The position numbers and the translations under genes are program-made. 64,000 nucleotides of DNA from Maritalea mediterranea (lineage in GTDB: Bacteria > Pseudomonadota > Alphaproteobacteria > Rhizobiales > Devosiaceae): assembly GCF_021568695.1 (NCBI RefSeq), contig NZ_JAKGTI010000001.1, positions 1,612,001-1,676,000 of the forward strand, given 5' to 3'. Shown piece after piece: positions 8,568 through 16,535 of the stretch. Position 1 is the stretch's first letter, and each line of letters starts with the position of its first letter. Below the pieces are notes generated by a model. It had not been told where the DNA came from. It did no database searches and saw only the letters and a program-made list of their open reading frames with translations.

Positions 8568-9725
8568 ATGAAAAAGACTTTGCTCACGACCGGTATTTTG
8601 GCCATGGCCCTTTCGGGTAGCGCCTATGCCGACACACTTAAAGTGGGTGTGGCCACCGCGCAAACCGGCGCTTTGGCCCACTATGATGGCCCCGTCGTTG
8701 AGGGCCTGCAAATGGGCGTTGATGAAATCAACGCGGCCGGAGGTATTGGCGGCACCCTTAAAATTGAACTGGTGCAAAAAGATGTGCGCTCAGACGCGGC
8801 GCAAACCGCCATTGCCACGCAGGAACTGGTTGACGCCGGCGTTAAAGTGCTGATCTTGCCATGTGATGCGGATCCATCATTGGCGGCAATTTCCATCGTA
8901 GACAGCGCACAAGTGCCCGCCATTTCCACCTGCGCCTCATCGCCCACCCTGCCCATGATTGGCGGCGACTATATGTTTGCCAACTTCCCGGGCGACAATG
9001 TGCAAGCCACCGTGTCTGCCCAATGGGCATATGACCAGGGCATGACAACGGCCTATATCGTCTATTCGCCAGATACCCAATATACCTCCATGCCGCTCTA
9101 TTTTGCGGATGTTATGGAAACCTTGGGCGGTGAAGTTGTTGGCAAAGACACATACACGCTTGGCCAACAGGATTTCTCTGCGATTGCCACTCGAATTGCC
9201 AATATGGATCCTCAGCCAGATGTCGTGATGACATCTGCTTATGAGCCTGACTTCCCATCCTTCATCAAAGCGTTGCGGGCAGCGGGTGTCACCAGCCAGG
9301 TGATTGGTTCTGACGGCATTGATAGCCCAACCACCTTTGCAATCGGGCCAGCAGCTGACCGTTTGGTGTTCACCACGGCCGGTCACCCCACTGAAAACAG
9401 CGCAATGGCTGAGTTTAATGCCAAATACAAGGAAACCTATGGCGAAGAGTCCCAAACAGTGTTCAACGCGATTGGTTACGACTTGGCGAAAGTGATTGAA
9501 GCCGCCAGCCTTGCGGCGGGGCCTGATGCCACCTCACAAGAATTGCGCGATGCCATTGCCAATTTGGAAAATGTGCAGGGTGCAACCAGCCTGATCACCT
9601 ACAAAGGCACCAACGGCATGCCTGTGCGGGAAGTGACCTTGATCGGAGTGATGGATGGCAAACGTCAATTGATTGGCCAGCCTTCTCCTAATCCAGCCAT
9701 CATTCCTGCCCCCAAAATGCAGTAA
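8568..9725 (+). CDS. Branched-chain amino acid-type ABC transporter substrate-binding protein
   Basis: Periplasmic binding protein of the HAAT importer (Peripla_BP_6), 385 residues. It has a Sec signal peptide (KKTLLTTGILAMALSGSAYA) and the family opening LKVGVATAQTGALAHYDGP, followed by GVDEINAAGGIGG. The ATG at 8568 is chosen because AGGAGAGGA lies just upstream and the signal peptide begins there; an upstream in-frame start at 8466 lies inside the previous gene. The gene order permease-ATPase, binding protein, LivF, LivH is compact. The ligand is not predictable from sequence. Confidence 0.92.
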   Translation: MKKTLLTTGILAMALSGSAYADTLKVGVATAQTGALAHYDGPVVEGLQMGVDEINAAGGIGGTLKIELVQKDVRSDAAQTAIATQELVDAGVKVLILPCDADPSLAAISIVDSAQVPAISTCASSPTLPMIGGDYMFANFPGDNVQATVSAQWAYDQGMTTAYIVYSPDTQYTSMPLYFADVMETLGGEVVGKDTYTLGQQDFSAIATRIANMDPQPDVVMTSAYEPDFPSFIKALRAAGVTSQVIGSDGIDSPTTFAIGPAADRLVFTTAGHPTENSAMAEFNAKYKETYGEESQTVFNAIGYDLAKVIEAASLAAGPDATSQELRDAIANLENVQGATSLITYKGTNGMPVREVTLIGVMDGKRQLIGQPSPNPAIIPAPKMQ

Positions 9726-9743
9726 GGCAAAGGAGCATTGATC

Positions 9744-10463
9744 ATGGTTCAACCGCTACTCCAAGTCCGTTCGCTTGATGTGCGCTATGGCGCGGTCCAG
9801 GCGGTTGACGGGATCAATTTCGAAGTTGAGCAGGGCGAGATTATTGCCCTGCTCGGCGCCAACGGCGCAGGCAAATCTTCAACCTTGAATGCCATTGCCG
9901 GGCTGGTGCCCACCTTCGGTGGCGAGGTACAATTCGACGGGCAAAATATCACCAATCTGCGGCCTGAAATGTTGCCTGGCTTGGGCATAACCCTGTCGCC
10001 TGAAGGGCGGCGCGTGTTCGGCACATTAAGCGTGGCAGAGAATTTGCAAATGGGCGCCTTTGGCATGAAGGACCCACACGAAATCGCTGCCGCGTGGGAT
10101 CGGGTCTATACCCTCTTTCCCATTTTGGCGGAGCGGCGCGACCAATTTGCAGGCACCCTTTCTGGCGGACAACAACAAATGCTGGCCGTTGGGCGCGCGT
10201 TGATGAGCAACCCCAAAATGTTGCTGCTGGACGAGCCGTCCCTTGGCCTCGCACCCAAAATTATAGAACAGATTTTTGAACTGATCACCACATTGAACCA
10301 GCAAGGCGTGACCATTTTGGTGGTGGAGCAAAATGTCTCCATGGCCCTAGAAGTGGCCAACCGCGCCTATGTGCTGGCCAATGGACGGATCGCCACCTCT
10401 GGCGCGGCGAAAGACCTTGCGGCCAGCACCAACTTGCAAAATGCCTATTTAGGGGGCGCGTAA
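9744..10463 (+). CDS. Branched-chain amino acid-type ABC transporter ATP-binding protein (LivF type)
   Basis: Second ATPase subunit of the HAAT importer, 239 residues, the normal LivF length. Walker A GANGAGKSS, signature LSGGQQQMLAVGRAL and Walker B MLLLDEPSLGLAP are intact. The ATG at 9744 is preferred over the TTG at 9738 because the AGGAG at 9731-9735 is 8 bases upstream of the ATG but only 2 from the TTG. It ends one base before the LivH gene region, so translation is probably coupled. Confidence 0.92.
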   Translation: MVQPLLQVRSLDVRYGAVQAVDGINFEVEQGEIIALLGANGAGKSSTLNAIAGLVPTFGGEVQFDGQNITNLRPEMLPGLGITLSPEGRRVFGTLSVAENLQMGAFGMKDPHEIAAAWDRVYTLFPILAERRDQFAGTLSGGQQQMLAVGRALMSNPKMLLLDEPSLGLAPKIIEQIFELITTLNQQGVTILVVEQNVSMALEVANRAYVLANGRIATSGAAKDLAASTNLQNAYLGGA

Positions 10464-10464
10464 A

Positions 10465-11358
10465 ATGGAACTCTTTTTACAACAAACGGTCAATGCCTTC
10501 GCCCTTGGCGGCACCTATGCGCTTTTGGCGCTTGGCTTGGCGGTGGTCTTTTCCATTATGGGCCTGATCAACTTCGCCCACGGCGAATTGATGACCATTG
10601 CTGGCTATGTGCTGATGTATTGTGGCTTGGCAGGCATCTCATTTGTGTTTGCCGTGCCGCTCGCCCTTCTCGCGTCCACTTTCGCAGCAGTGTTGATGGA
10701 GCGCGTCGCCTTTAGACCTGTGCGCAACAGTTCGGGCGCCACCATGTTGGTCACCAGCTTTGCCGTGGCGATGATTTTGCAAGTCTTGTTCCAAAACCTG
10801 ATTTCAGTGCGGTCACAACCGGTGCTATTGCCCGAAGCCCTTTCCGGCAGCATCATGATTGGTGGCCTGGTGATCGGCGTCAATAAATTGGTTGCGATCA
10901 TCTCAACAGTGATCATGCTGATCTTTCTGGATCGCTTTTTGTCAAAACAGAAATATGGCATCGCCATGCGCGCTGCGGCAGAAGATTTCGCCGTTGCCCG
11001 TCTGATGGGTATCCGCGCCAACACCGTGATTGCCGGGGCATTTGCCATTTCTGGTCTGTTGGCGGGCGTGGCCGCCATCCTTTGGGTCAGCCAGCGGGCT
11101 TCCGTTGACCCTCTTATGGGCTTCACCCCAGTATTAAAAGCGTTCATTGCGGCCATTCTCGGCGGCCTGGGCAGTTTGCGCGGTGCGGTAGCAGGCGGGT
11201 TTCTCCTGGGCTTTATCGAGATCTATCTCGCCGCCTTCCTGCCGCCCGCGCTGCAGGAGTTCCGAGACCCGATTGGCCTCGGCCTTGTGGTCCTCGTGTT
11301 GCTGATGCGCCCCAACGGCCTATTGCCAGCCGCTTCTTTGAAAGCCGAAAAAGTTTAG
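10465..11358 (+). CDS. Branched-chain amino acid-type ABC transporter permease (LivH type)
   Basis: Inner-membrane permease, 297 residues, partner of the LivM half of the fusion. Typical LivH features are the GGTYALLALGLAVVFSIMGL opening with LINFAHGEL and the C-terminal loop AAILGGLGSLRGAVAGG. It starts 2 bases after the LivF stop, and its Shine-Dalgarno lies in the end of that gene. It is the last transporter gene before the two hydrolase genes. Confidence 0.92.
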   Translation: MELFLQQTVNAFALGGTYALLALGLAVVFSIMGLINFAHGELMTIAGYVLMYCGLAGISFVFAVPLALLASTFAAVLMERVAFRPVRNSSGATMLVTSFAVAMILQVLFQNLISVRSQPVLLPEALSGSIMIGGLVIGVNKLVAIISTVIMLIFLDRFLSKQKYGIAMRAAAEDFAVARLMGIRANTVIAGAFAISGLLAGVAAILWVSQRASVDPLMGFTPVLKAFIAAILGGLGSLRGAVAGGFLLGFIEIYLAAFLPPALQEFRDPIGLGLVVLVLLMRPNGLLPAASLKAEKV

Positions 11359-11368
11359 GAGACGCGAC

Positions 11369-12142
11369 ATGGCTTTAACTGACCCTGCACAGCGTCTTCT
11401 CACAGACGCTGACCCGAACCCCATTGACTTTTTCAACCCCGAAGGCGATGCCGACGTGCTTTTGGTGTGCGAACATGCAGGACAAATGGTGCCCGAAAAA
11501 CTCAATGGTTTAAATCTCGCCGACACCGATATGGACAAGCATATTGGCTGGGACATTGGCGCGGCAGCCGTCACCAAAAGGATGGCCAAACTGCTGAATG
11601 CCCCTGCGCTCTTGCAGCGCTATAGTCGGCTGGTTGTGGATTGCAACCGCCCGCCGGAGGCACCCGATGCTATGCCTGAAATTGCGGACAATGTGCCAAT
11701 TCCCGGCAACCAGAATTTGAGTGCCATAGCCCGACAACAGCGCGTTGATGAAATCTTCTGGCCGTTTCACCACGCGGTGGAAGACGCCATTCACTCCAAG
11801 CGTTATCGCTTGGTGCTCTCAATTCACAGTTTCACGCCAACATTGGGTGAGGAGCCCCGACCGTGGCCCCTCGCCTTTCTCTATCGGGGTGATGCGGCGA
11901 CGCCGACCATGTTGGCAAAATATGTTCAGCAGGCACAACCAGACCTCGCCATCGGCATGAATCAGCCTTATCAAATAGATGATGAGAGCGATTGGTTCGT
12001 GCCGCATCATGGTGAGCGAAACAATATTCCACATTCTTTGATTGAAATTCGCAACGATCAAATATCGACAGAGAATGGACAAAATCTATGGGCCGCGCAG
12101 CTGGCCCTGGCGACCACACAATATTTGGATGATTTATCATGA
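11369..12142 (+). CDS. N-formylglutamate amidohydrolase family protein
   Basis: Zinc-type hydrolase of the N-formylglutamate amidohydrolase family (PF05013), 257 residues, cytosolic. Family motifs include LLVCEHAGQMVP near the N-terminus, DKHIGWDIGA, YSRLVVDCNRP and LVLSIHSFTP, which hold the presumed metal ligands and arginine. In histidine breakdown such enzymes release formate from N-formylglutamate, but no hut genes are present here, so a different N-acyl amino acid is possible. It starts 10 bases after the permease with AGGAGA upstream, and its stop overlaps the next gene's start (ATGA). Confidence 0.88.
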   Translation: MALTDPAQRLLTDADPNPIDFFNPEGDADVLLVCEHAGQMVPEKLNGLNLADTDMDKHIGWDIGAAAVTKRMAKLLNAPALLQRYSRLVVDCNRPPEAPDAMPEIADNVPIPGNQNLSAIARQQRVDEIFWPFHHAVEDAIHSKRYRLVLSIHSFTPTLGEEPRPWPLAFLYRGDAATPTMLAKYVQQAQPDLAIGMNQPYQIDDESDWFVPHHGERNNIPHSLIEIRNDQISTENGQNLWAAQLALATTQYLDDLS

Positions 12143-12783
12143 CCCCACTTTCGCGCAATATTCCACTTGACGCCCATCAATCCGGCATCCTGTTTATCGA
12201 TGTTCAAAATTTCGCCGCCAAACGCGACGGTGGCGAATTCAAGGATCTGAGCGATGCTGATTTTGAAAAGGACTATGGCTGGTTCTTTGAGCAGATGAAG
12301 CAGCAGGTGGTGCCCAATATGCAAAGGCTGCAACAGGCGTTCCGGGCAAAAAAAATGGAGGTGCTGTACACCACCATTGAAAGCCTCACCTTGGACGGAC
12401 GTGACCGGTCGCTCGACTACAAAATTACCGGGTTCAACGTGCCCAAAGGGTCCTGGGACGGCCAAGTGATCGACGAACTGGCGCCGGGTGAGGATGAAAT
12501 TATATTCCCTAAATCCTCTTCATCGGTCTTTGTGTCGACCCACATCGATTATGTGTTGCGCAATCTGGGCATTAAGCAGTTGGTGATCTCTGGGATCATC
12601 ACCGACCAATGTGTGGAAAGTGCCATTCGTGATGCCTGCGATTTGGGCTATCTGGTCACCCAGGTCACCGATGCCTGCGCCACCTATAGCCAGGCGCGGC
12701 ATGATAATTCACTCAACACCATCAAAGGCTATTGCCGACAGGTGACCACCGACGAGCTGCTGGCCGAAATTAACGGCTCGTAA
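12139..12783 (+). CDS. Cysteine hydrolase, isochorismatase family
   Basis: Cytosolic isochorismatase-fold hydrolase, 214 residues. The catalytic triad of the family can be placed: Asp21 in LFIDVQ, Lys125 in IFPKSSSS and Cys158 in IITDQCVESA. Members include nicotinamidase, N-carbamoylsarcosine amidase, ureidoacrylate and biuret hydrolases, all cleaving amide or ureido bonds. Together with the deformylase-like enzyme and importer next door this points to uptake and stepwise cleavage of an amide-bearing amino acid. The four-base overlap with the previous gene indicates coupling. The exact substrate is unknown. Confidence 0.88.
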   Translation: MTPLSRNIPLDAHQSGILFIDVQNFAAKRDGGEFKDLSDADFEKDYGWFFEQMKQQVVPNMQRLQQAFRAKKMEVLYTTIESLTLDGRDRSLDYKITGFNVPKGSWDGQVIDELAPGEDEIIFPKSSSSVFVSTHIDYVLRNLGIKQLVISGIITDQCVESAIRDACDLGYLVTQVTDACATYSQARHDNSLNTIKGYCRQVTTDELLAEINGS

Positions 12784-12854
12784 ACCTGGCAAGCGGGAAA
12801 CACCTCTGCCGCTGATAACACGTCGCGAAAGCCCCGGGACCGAACGCATTGATC

Positions 12855-12877
12855 GCGCGGCGATCCATTCGCCGCGC
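12855..12877. terminator. Strong GC hairpin between convergent units, possible bidirectional terminator
   Basis: Arms GCGCGGCGA (12855-12863) and TCGCCGCGC (12869-12877) form a 9-bp perfect stem with a 5-base loop. It lies between the stop of the isochorismatase-family gene and the stop of choV, which converge. Neither side has a clear T tract, so termination is inferred from position and stem strength. Confidence 0.45.
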
Positions 12878-12882
12878 CACCA

Positions 12883-13899
12883 TCACGTCACCAATCGGCG
12901 CAATAGCGAATCCGAGGTGACCATTCCCACTGGCTTCCCGTCGCGCGTGACGACAACTGATTGATGGGTTGCGCTCAGATCGGCGGCGAACTCCATGACC
13001 GGGGTGTTTTCGTCCACCTGCAAATCACCGCTCATGTCCTCATCGGTCATCACATCTTTTGCCCGCAAGAAGGTGAGCGGATTGGAGTGGGCGACAAATT
13101 CTTCCACATAATCGCTGACCGGGTTGTTGGCGATGCCATTGGGCGTGTCGCATTGCACAATGCGCCCGCCTTCCATAATCGCAATGCGGTTGCCCAGTTT
13201 GAAAGCTTCATCCAGATCGTGGCTCACAAAGATGATGGTGCGTTTCAGCCGCTCCTGCAGCTCCAAAAGCTCGTCTTGCAATTTGGTGCGGATCAGCGGA
13301 TCGAGGGCGGAAAAAGGCTCATCCATCAAAAGGATGGGCGCCTCGGTGGCGAAGGCGCGGGCCAGCCCCACGCGCTGTTGCATGCCGCCGGAAAGCTCGC
13401 TCACCTTATTGTCTGCCCATTCGGACAGGCCCACAAGACCCAGCTGTTCCATCACCACTTCGCGGCGTTTTGCTTTCAACATGCCGCCCAGCTCTAATCC
13501 GAGCCCAACATTTTCTGCCACGCTACGCCAAGGCAGCAGGCCAAATTGCTGGAACACCATCGCCACGCGCTCTCGACGTATACGGCGCAAATCAGCCTCC
13601 GACGCTTCGGTGACATTCATCAGTCCATCGCCTTCATCCACGTGCACGGCACCGCGCACCACCGGGTTAAGGCCATTTACGGCGCGCAAAAGTGTAGATT
13701 TGCCGGAGCCGGACAGGCCCATCAGGACCAATATTTCGCCCTCATTCACCTCAAGCGAGCAATTATGCACGCCCAGCACTTGATTGGTTTTCTCCTGCAC
13801 AGTGGAGCGGTCCAACCCTTCATCCATAAAGGGCAGTGCACTTTCTGGCGCATCACCGAATACGATGGAGACATTATCGATTTTTACAGCAACACTCAT
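12883..13899 (-). CDS. choV: Choline/glycine betaine ABC transporter ATP-binding protein
   Basis: ATPase of an osmoprotectant importer of the ProU/ChoXWV type, 338 residues. Walker A is GLSGSGKST, the signature is LSGGMQQRVGLARAF and Walker B is ILLMDEPFSALDP. The C-terminal 60 residues look like a partial CBS-type regulatory segment (VMTDEDM, VVVTRDGKPVGMVTSDSLL), as in ProV/ChoV, where it senses ionic strength. The start overlaps the permease stop by four bases. The adjacent betIBA genes make choline the likely main substrate. Confidence 0.9.
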   Translation of the reverse strand: MSVAVKIDNVSIVFGDAPESALPFMDEGLDRSTVQEKTNQVLGVHNCSLEVNEGEILVLMGLSGSGKSTLLRAVNGLNPVVRGAVHVDEGDGLMNVTEASEADLRRIRRERVAMVFQQFGLLPWRSVAENVGLGLELGGMLKAKRREVVMEQLGLVGLSEWADNKVSELSGGMQQRVGLARAFATEAPILLMDEPFSALDPLIRTKLQDELLELQERLKRTIIFVSHDLDEAFKLGNRIAIMEGGRIVQCDTPNGIANNPVSDYVEEFVAHSNPLTFLRAKDVMTDEDMSGDLQVDENTPVMEFAADLSATHQSVVVTRDGKPVGMVTSDSLLRRLVT

Positions 13900-14735
13900 T
13901 GTTCAGAAGACCCCCGGTTCAACATACGGTCCAGCAAAATAGCGACCACAACAATGACAATTCCGCTCTCAAATCCAAGGGCGGTATTCACCTGGTTCAA
14001 CGCCCGCACCACTGGCACGCCAAGGCCGTCAGCGCCCACAAGCGCGGCAATCACCACCATCGAGAGGGCCAACATAATGGTCTGGTTCAACCCGGCCATG
14101 ATTTGAGGAAAGGCAAAGGGCAGTTCGGCCTTGATCAGCACATCGCGATCCGTGCCACCAAAAGCGCGCACGGCTTCGGTCAACCGGCTGGGCGTGGATG
14201 AAATGCCCAATTGGGTCAAGCGGATTGGGGCGGGCAACACAAAGATCACGGTCGCGATCAGCCCGGGCACCATGCCAATGCCGAAAAATACAATCGCGGG
14301 GATCAGATAAACAAAGGTGGGCAAAGTCTGCATCAGATCAAGCACCGGACGCATCATGGCGTATAGCCGCGGTCGGTGCGCGGCGGCAATCCCGATCGGC
14401 ACACCAACAGACATACAGACTATGCAGGCCGACAGCACCAAAGTCAGGCTCTCAGTCGTTTCTTCCCAATAGCCTTGGTTGAAGACAAAAAGAAAGCCAA
14501 GTGCGACGAGCAAACAGGTTTTCCAGCTGCGTTGCATGATCCAGGTGAACACCACAAAAGCGGCAATCACCAGCAAGGGATGTGGGGTCTGTAACAGCCA
14601 CAAAAAACCATCAATCATGGCCTCTAGAATGATCGACAGCAGGTCGAGCAATCCCTCAGCATGATCTCTAATCCATTCAAAAATCGCACTTGCGACTTTG
14701 CCTACGGGAATTTTGTATGACGTCAGCCAATCCAC
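13896..14735 (-). CDS. choW: Choline/glycine betaine ABC transporter permease
   Basis: Inner-membrane permease of the ChoXWV importer, 279 residues. It has about six hydrophobic helices and the conserved binding-protein-dependent loop around KAELPFAFPQIMAGLNQTIM, plus the LMQTLPTFVYLIPA segment typical of ProW/ChoW/OpuAB. It lies between choX and choV in the order choX-choW-choV, as in rhizobia, and overlaps choV by four bases (ATGA). Confidence 0.9.
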   Translation of the reverse strand: MDWLTSYKIPVGKVASAIFEWIRDHAEGLLDLLSIILEAMIDGFLWLLQTPHPLLVIAAFVVFTWIMQRSWKTCLLVALGFLFVFNQGYWEETTESLTLVLSACIVCMSVGVPIGIAAAHRPRLYAMMRPVLDLMQTLPTFVYLIPAIVFFGIGMVPGLIATVIFVLPAPIRLTQLGISSTPSRLTEAVRAFGGTDRDVLIKAELPFAFPQIMAGLNQTIMLALSMVVIAALVGADGLGVPVVRALNQVNTALGFESGIVIVVVAILLDRMLNRGSSEQ

Positions 14736-14775
14736 GATGTGGGCCCCCTTTATGGTCTGATGCTAGAAGAAAATC

Positions 14776-14799
14776 GGCCCCGCGCCCTGGCGCGAGGCC
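14776..14799 (-). terminator. Intercistronic hairpin between choX and choW, likely partial terminator
   Basis: Read on the minus strand, an 11-bp stem (GGCC, one G-U pair, then CGCGCC against its complement) with a tiny loop is followed by GATTTTCTTC. It lies just after the choX stop and before the choW start. Such hairpins commonly keep binding-protein mRNA more abundant than permease mRNA, which is inference here. Confidence 0.55.
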
Positions 14800-14818
14800 T
14801 TGATTTCAGGGTTGTGCC

Positions 14819-15742
14819 TTAAAGGCCAAGCGCTGATTTAACAGCAGGCAGTCCTTCGTCGCCATCTTTGGTGTTGACGCCAGCCAACCAGCCGTCAAGC
14901 ACGGAGGGGTTTTCTTTCAACCATGCTTTTGCTGCATCGCTTGCATTTTCACCATCATTGAGAATGGCGCCCATGATCTCGTTTTCCATCTCAAGTGAGA
15001 ACTCGAGGTTCTGCAACAATTTGCCAACGTTCGGGCACTCGTCTACATAGCCCGCGCGGGTGTTGGTATAAACGGTCGCGCCACCATAGTTTGGCCCGAA
15101 CCAGTCATCGCCACCGGCAAGATAGGTCAGCTCAAAATTGGCGTTCATGGGGTGCGGCGCCCAACCGAGGAAGACGATCGGCTCGCCCTTTTTGGTCAAG
15201 CGGGCCACTTGCGACAACATGCCTTGCTCCGAGCTTTCTTTCACGTCGAAGCCTTCCAGGCCAAACGCGTTTTCCGCAATCATATCCAGAATCAGACGGT
15301 TGCCATCATTGCCTGGCTCAATGCCGTAAATGGTTTCATCAAGGGCATCGGCATGCTCAGCGATCGAACCAAAATCGGTGATGCCAAGCTCAGCGCCAGC
15401 GGCGTTTGTGGCCAGTGTATATTTCGCGCCCTGTAAATTGGCGCGCACAGTGTCCACGGTGCCTTTTTCGCGATAAGGCGCAATATCGGCTTCCATGGTG
15501 GGCATCCAGTTGCCCAAAAACACGTCAACATCGCCTTCTTCGAGTGACACATAGGTTACAGGCACAGACAACACACGGGTTGTGGTGTCATAACCAAGTG
15601 CTTCAAGCACGGTGGTGGTGGCAGCTGTTGTGGCGGTGATGTCGGTCCAGCCCACATCAGAGAAGGTGACTGTTTCGCAACTGTTGGCCAGCGCAGAAGT
15701 TGCGCTCAGCGTGAGAATTGCAGCGGTAAGTGTACGCTTCAT
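14819..15742 (-). CDS. choX: Choline ABC transporter substrate-binding protein
   Basis: Periplasmic choline-binding protein of the OpuAC family, 307 residues. The signal peptide is KRTLTAAILTLSATSALA. Choline-binding features of ChoX-like proteins are visible: SDVGWTDITATTAAT, VFLGNWMPTME, YGIEPGNDGN and FLGWAPHPMNANFELTYL. The ATG at 15742 is chosen because the signal peptide starts there and an AGGGGAA lies upstream; the longer frame to 15799 adds a non-signal leader. First gene of choXWV, divergent from betI, with a shared operator region. Confidence 0.92.
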   Translation of the reverse strand: MKRTLTAAILTLSATSALANSCETVTFSDVGWTDITATTAATTTVLEALGYDTTTRVLSVPVTYVSLEEGDVDVFLGNWMPTMEADIAPYREKGTVDTVRANLQGAKYTLATNAAGAELGITDFGSIAEHADALDETIYGIEPGNDGNRLILDMIAENAFGLEGFDVKESSEQGMLSQVARLTKKGEPIVFLGWAPHPMNANFELTYLAGGDDWFGPNYGGATVYTNTRAGYVDECPNVGKLLQNLEFSLEMENEIMGAILNDGENASDAAKAWLKENPSVLDGWLAGVNTKDGDEGLPAVKSALGL

Positions 15743-15782
15743 GAGGTTCCCCTTTAAAGTTCGTGTGATCAATACGCGAGTT

Positions 15783-15804
15783 ATTGATTGACGGGTCAAT
15801 TAAT
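15783..15804. promoter_or_regulatory. Inverted repeat between choX and betI, candidate BetI operator
   Basis: Arms ATTGATTGAC and GTCAATTAAT flank a central GG and differ by one base from perfect symmetry. The core ATTGAC..GTCAAT resembles the known E. coli BetI operator core (ATTGAAC..GTCCAAT). It sits in the 108-base divergent region of choX and betI, so one BetI site could control both units in response to choline. Confidence 0.65.
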
Positions 15805-15850
15805 AATATATTAATCGAGAAATGCAACCTTCGAATCTGGAAAGACCTCT

Positions 15851-16528
15851 ATGGCACGCAAATCGGAAGCAGAAAGACGCCAGGAACTCATCGCTGCGAC
15901 CATCCGGGAAATCGGTGCAAAAGGCACGTTGAACGTGACCACCAGCCAGATTGCCCAGAGTGCGGGCGTGTCGCCGGGCCTAGCCTTTCACTATTTTAAC
16001 GACAAGGAACGACTGTTTCTGGCCGCCATGCGCTCAATCCTGAGCGAATATGGCAATGATGTGCGCCAAGCCTTGCGCGGAAAAAAAACACCGGACGAAC
16101 GGCTGGGGGCCATCGCCGAGGCCAGTTTCGGCATGACCAGCTTTCGGCGTGAAGCCATTTCCGCCTGGGTTAATTTTTACGCCTTGTCGTTGCGTTCAGA
16201 ACAGGCGCGCCGCCTGTTATATGTGTATCAGCGCCGGCTGCATTCCAATCTTGTCGACGCCTTGCGCCCCAAAATCGGCGAACGGGCGCCCGACGTGGCC
16301 CGGCGGATTGCTGGTCTGATTGACGGGCTCTATCTACGATATGCGCTTGATACGCGCGGCGTGAGCAATGCCGATGGCGAAGCGCCCGAGTTGGACGGGT
16401 CCGAAGGCTCACAACATGTGATGCGCGCCATCGCGGCCGAATGCACCGAAATTTCAGAAAATGATGTGATCTCCACCGAACAGGCAGATCCCGATCCAAT
16501 GGCCATTCTTGTTGGGCCCCAGGAGTAA
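15851..16528 (+). CDS. betI: Transcriptional repressor of choline oxidation, TetR family
   Basis: TetR-type repressor, 225 residues. The N-terminal helix-turn-helix reads [21 protein letters not shown], close to BetI, with NDKERLF following. The rest is an alpha-helical ligand domain. In BetI proteins choline releases repression of bet genes. It heads betI-betB-betA, divergent from choX, and the intergenic inverted repeat is a suitable target. The C-terminal tail is somewhat longer than usual for BetI (about 195-200). Confidence 0.9.
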   Translation: MARKSEAERRQELIAATIREIGAKGTLNVTTSQIAQSAGVSPGLAFHYFNDKERLFLAAMRSILSEYGNDVRQALRGKKTPDERLGAIAEASFGMTSFRREAISAWVNFYALSLRSEQARRLLYVYQRRLHSNLVDALRPKIGERAPDVARRIAGLIDGLYLRYALDTRGVSNADGEAPELDGSEGSQHVMRAIAAECTEISENDVISTEQADPDPMAILVGPQE

Positions 16529-16535
16529 AATAAGC

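Noticed and set aside
12961-13497. 178-codon frame antisense to choV
   Set aside because: Shadow of choV; high His/Gln content and no recognisable domain or start signal.
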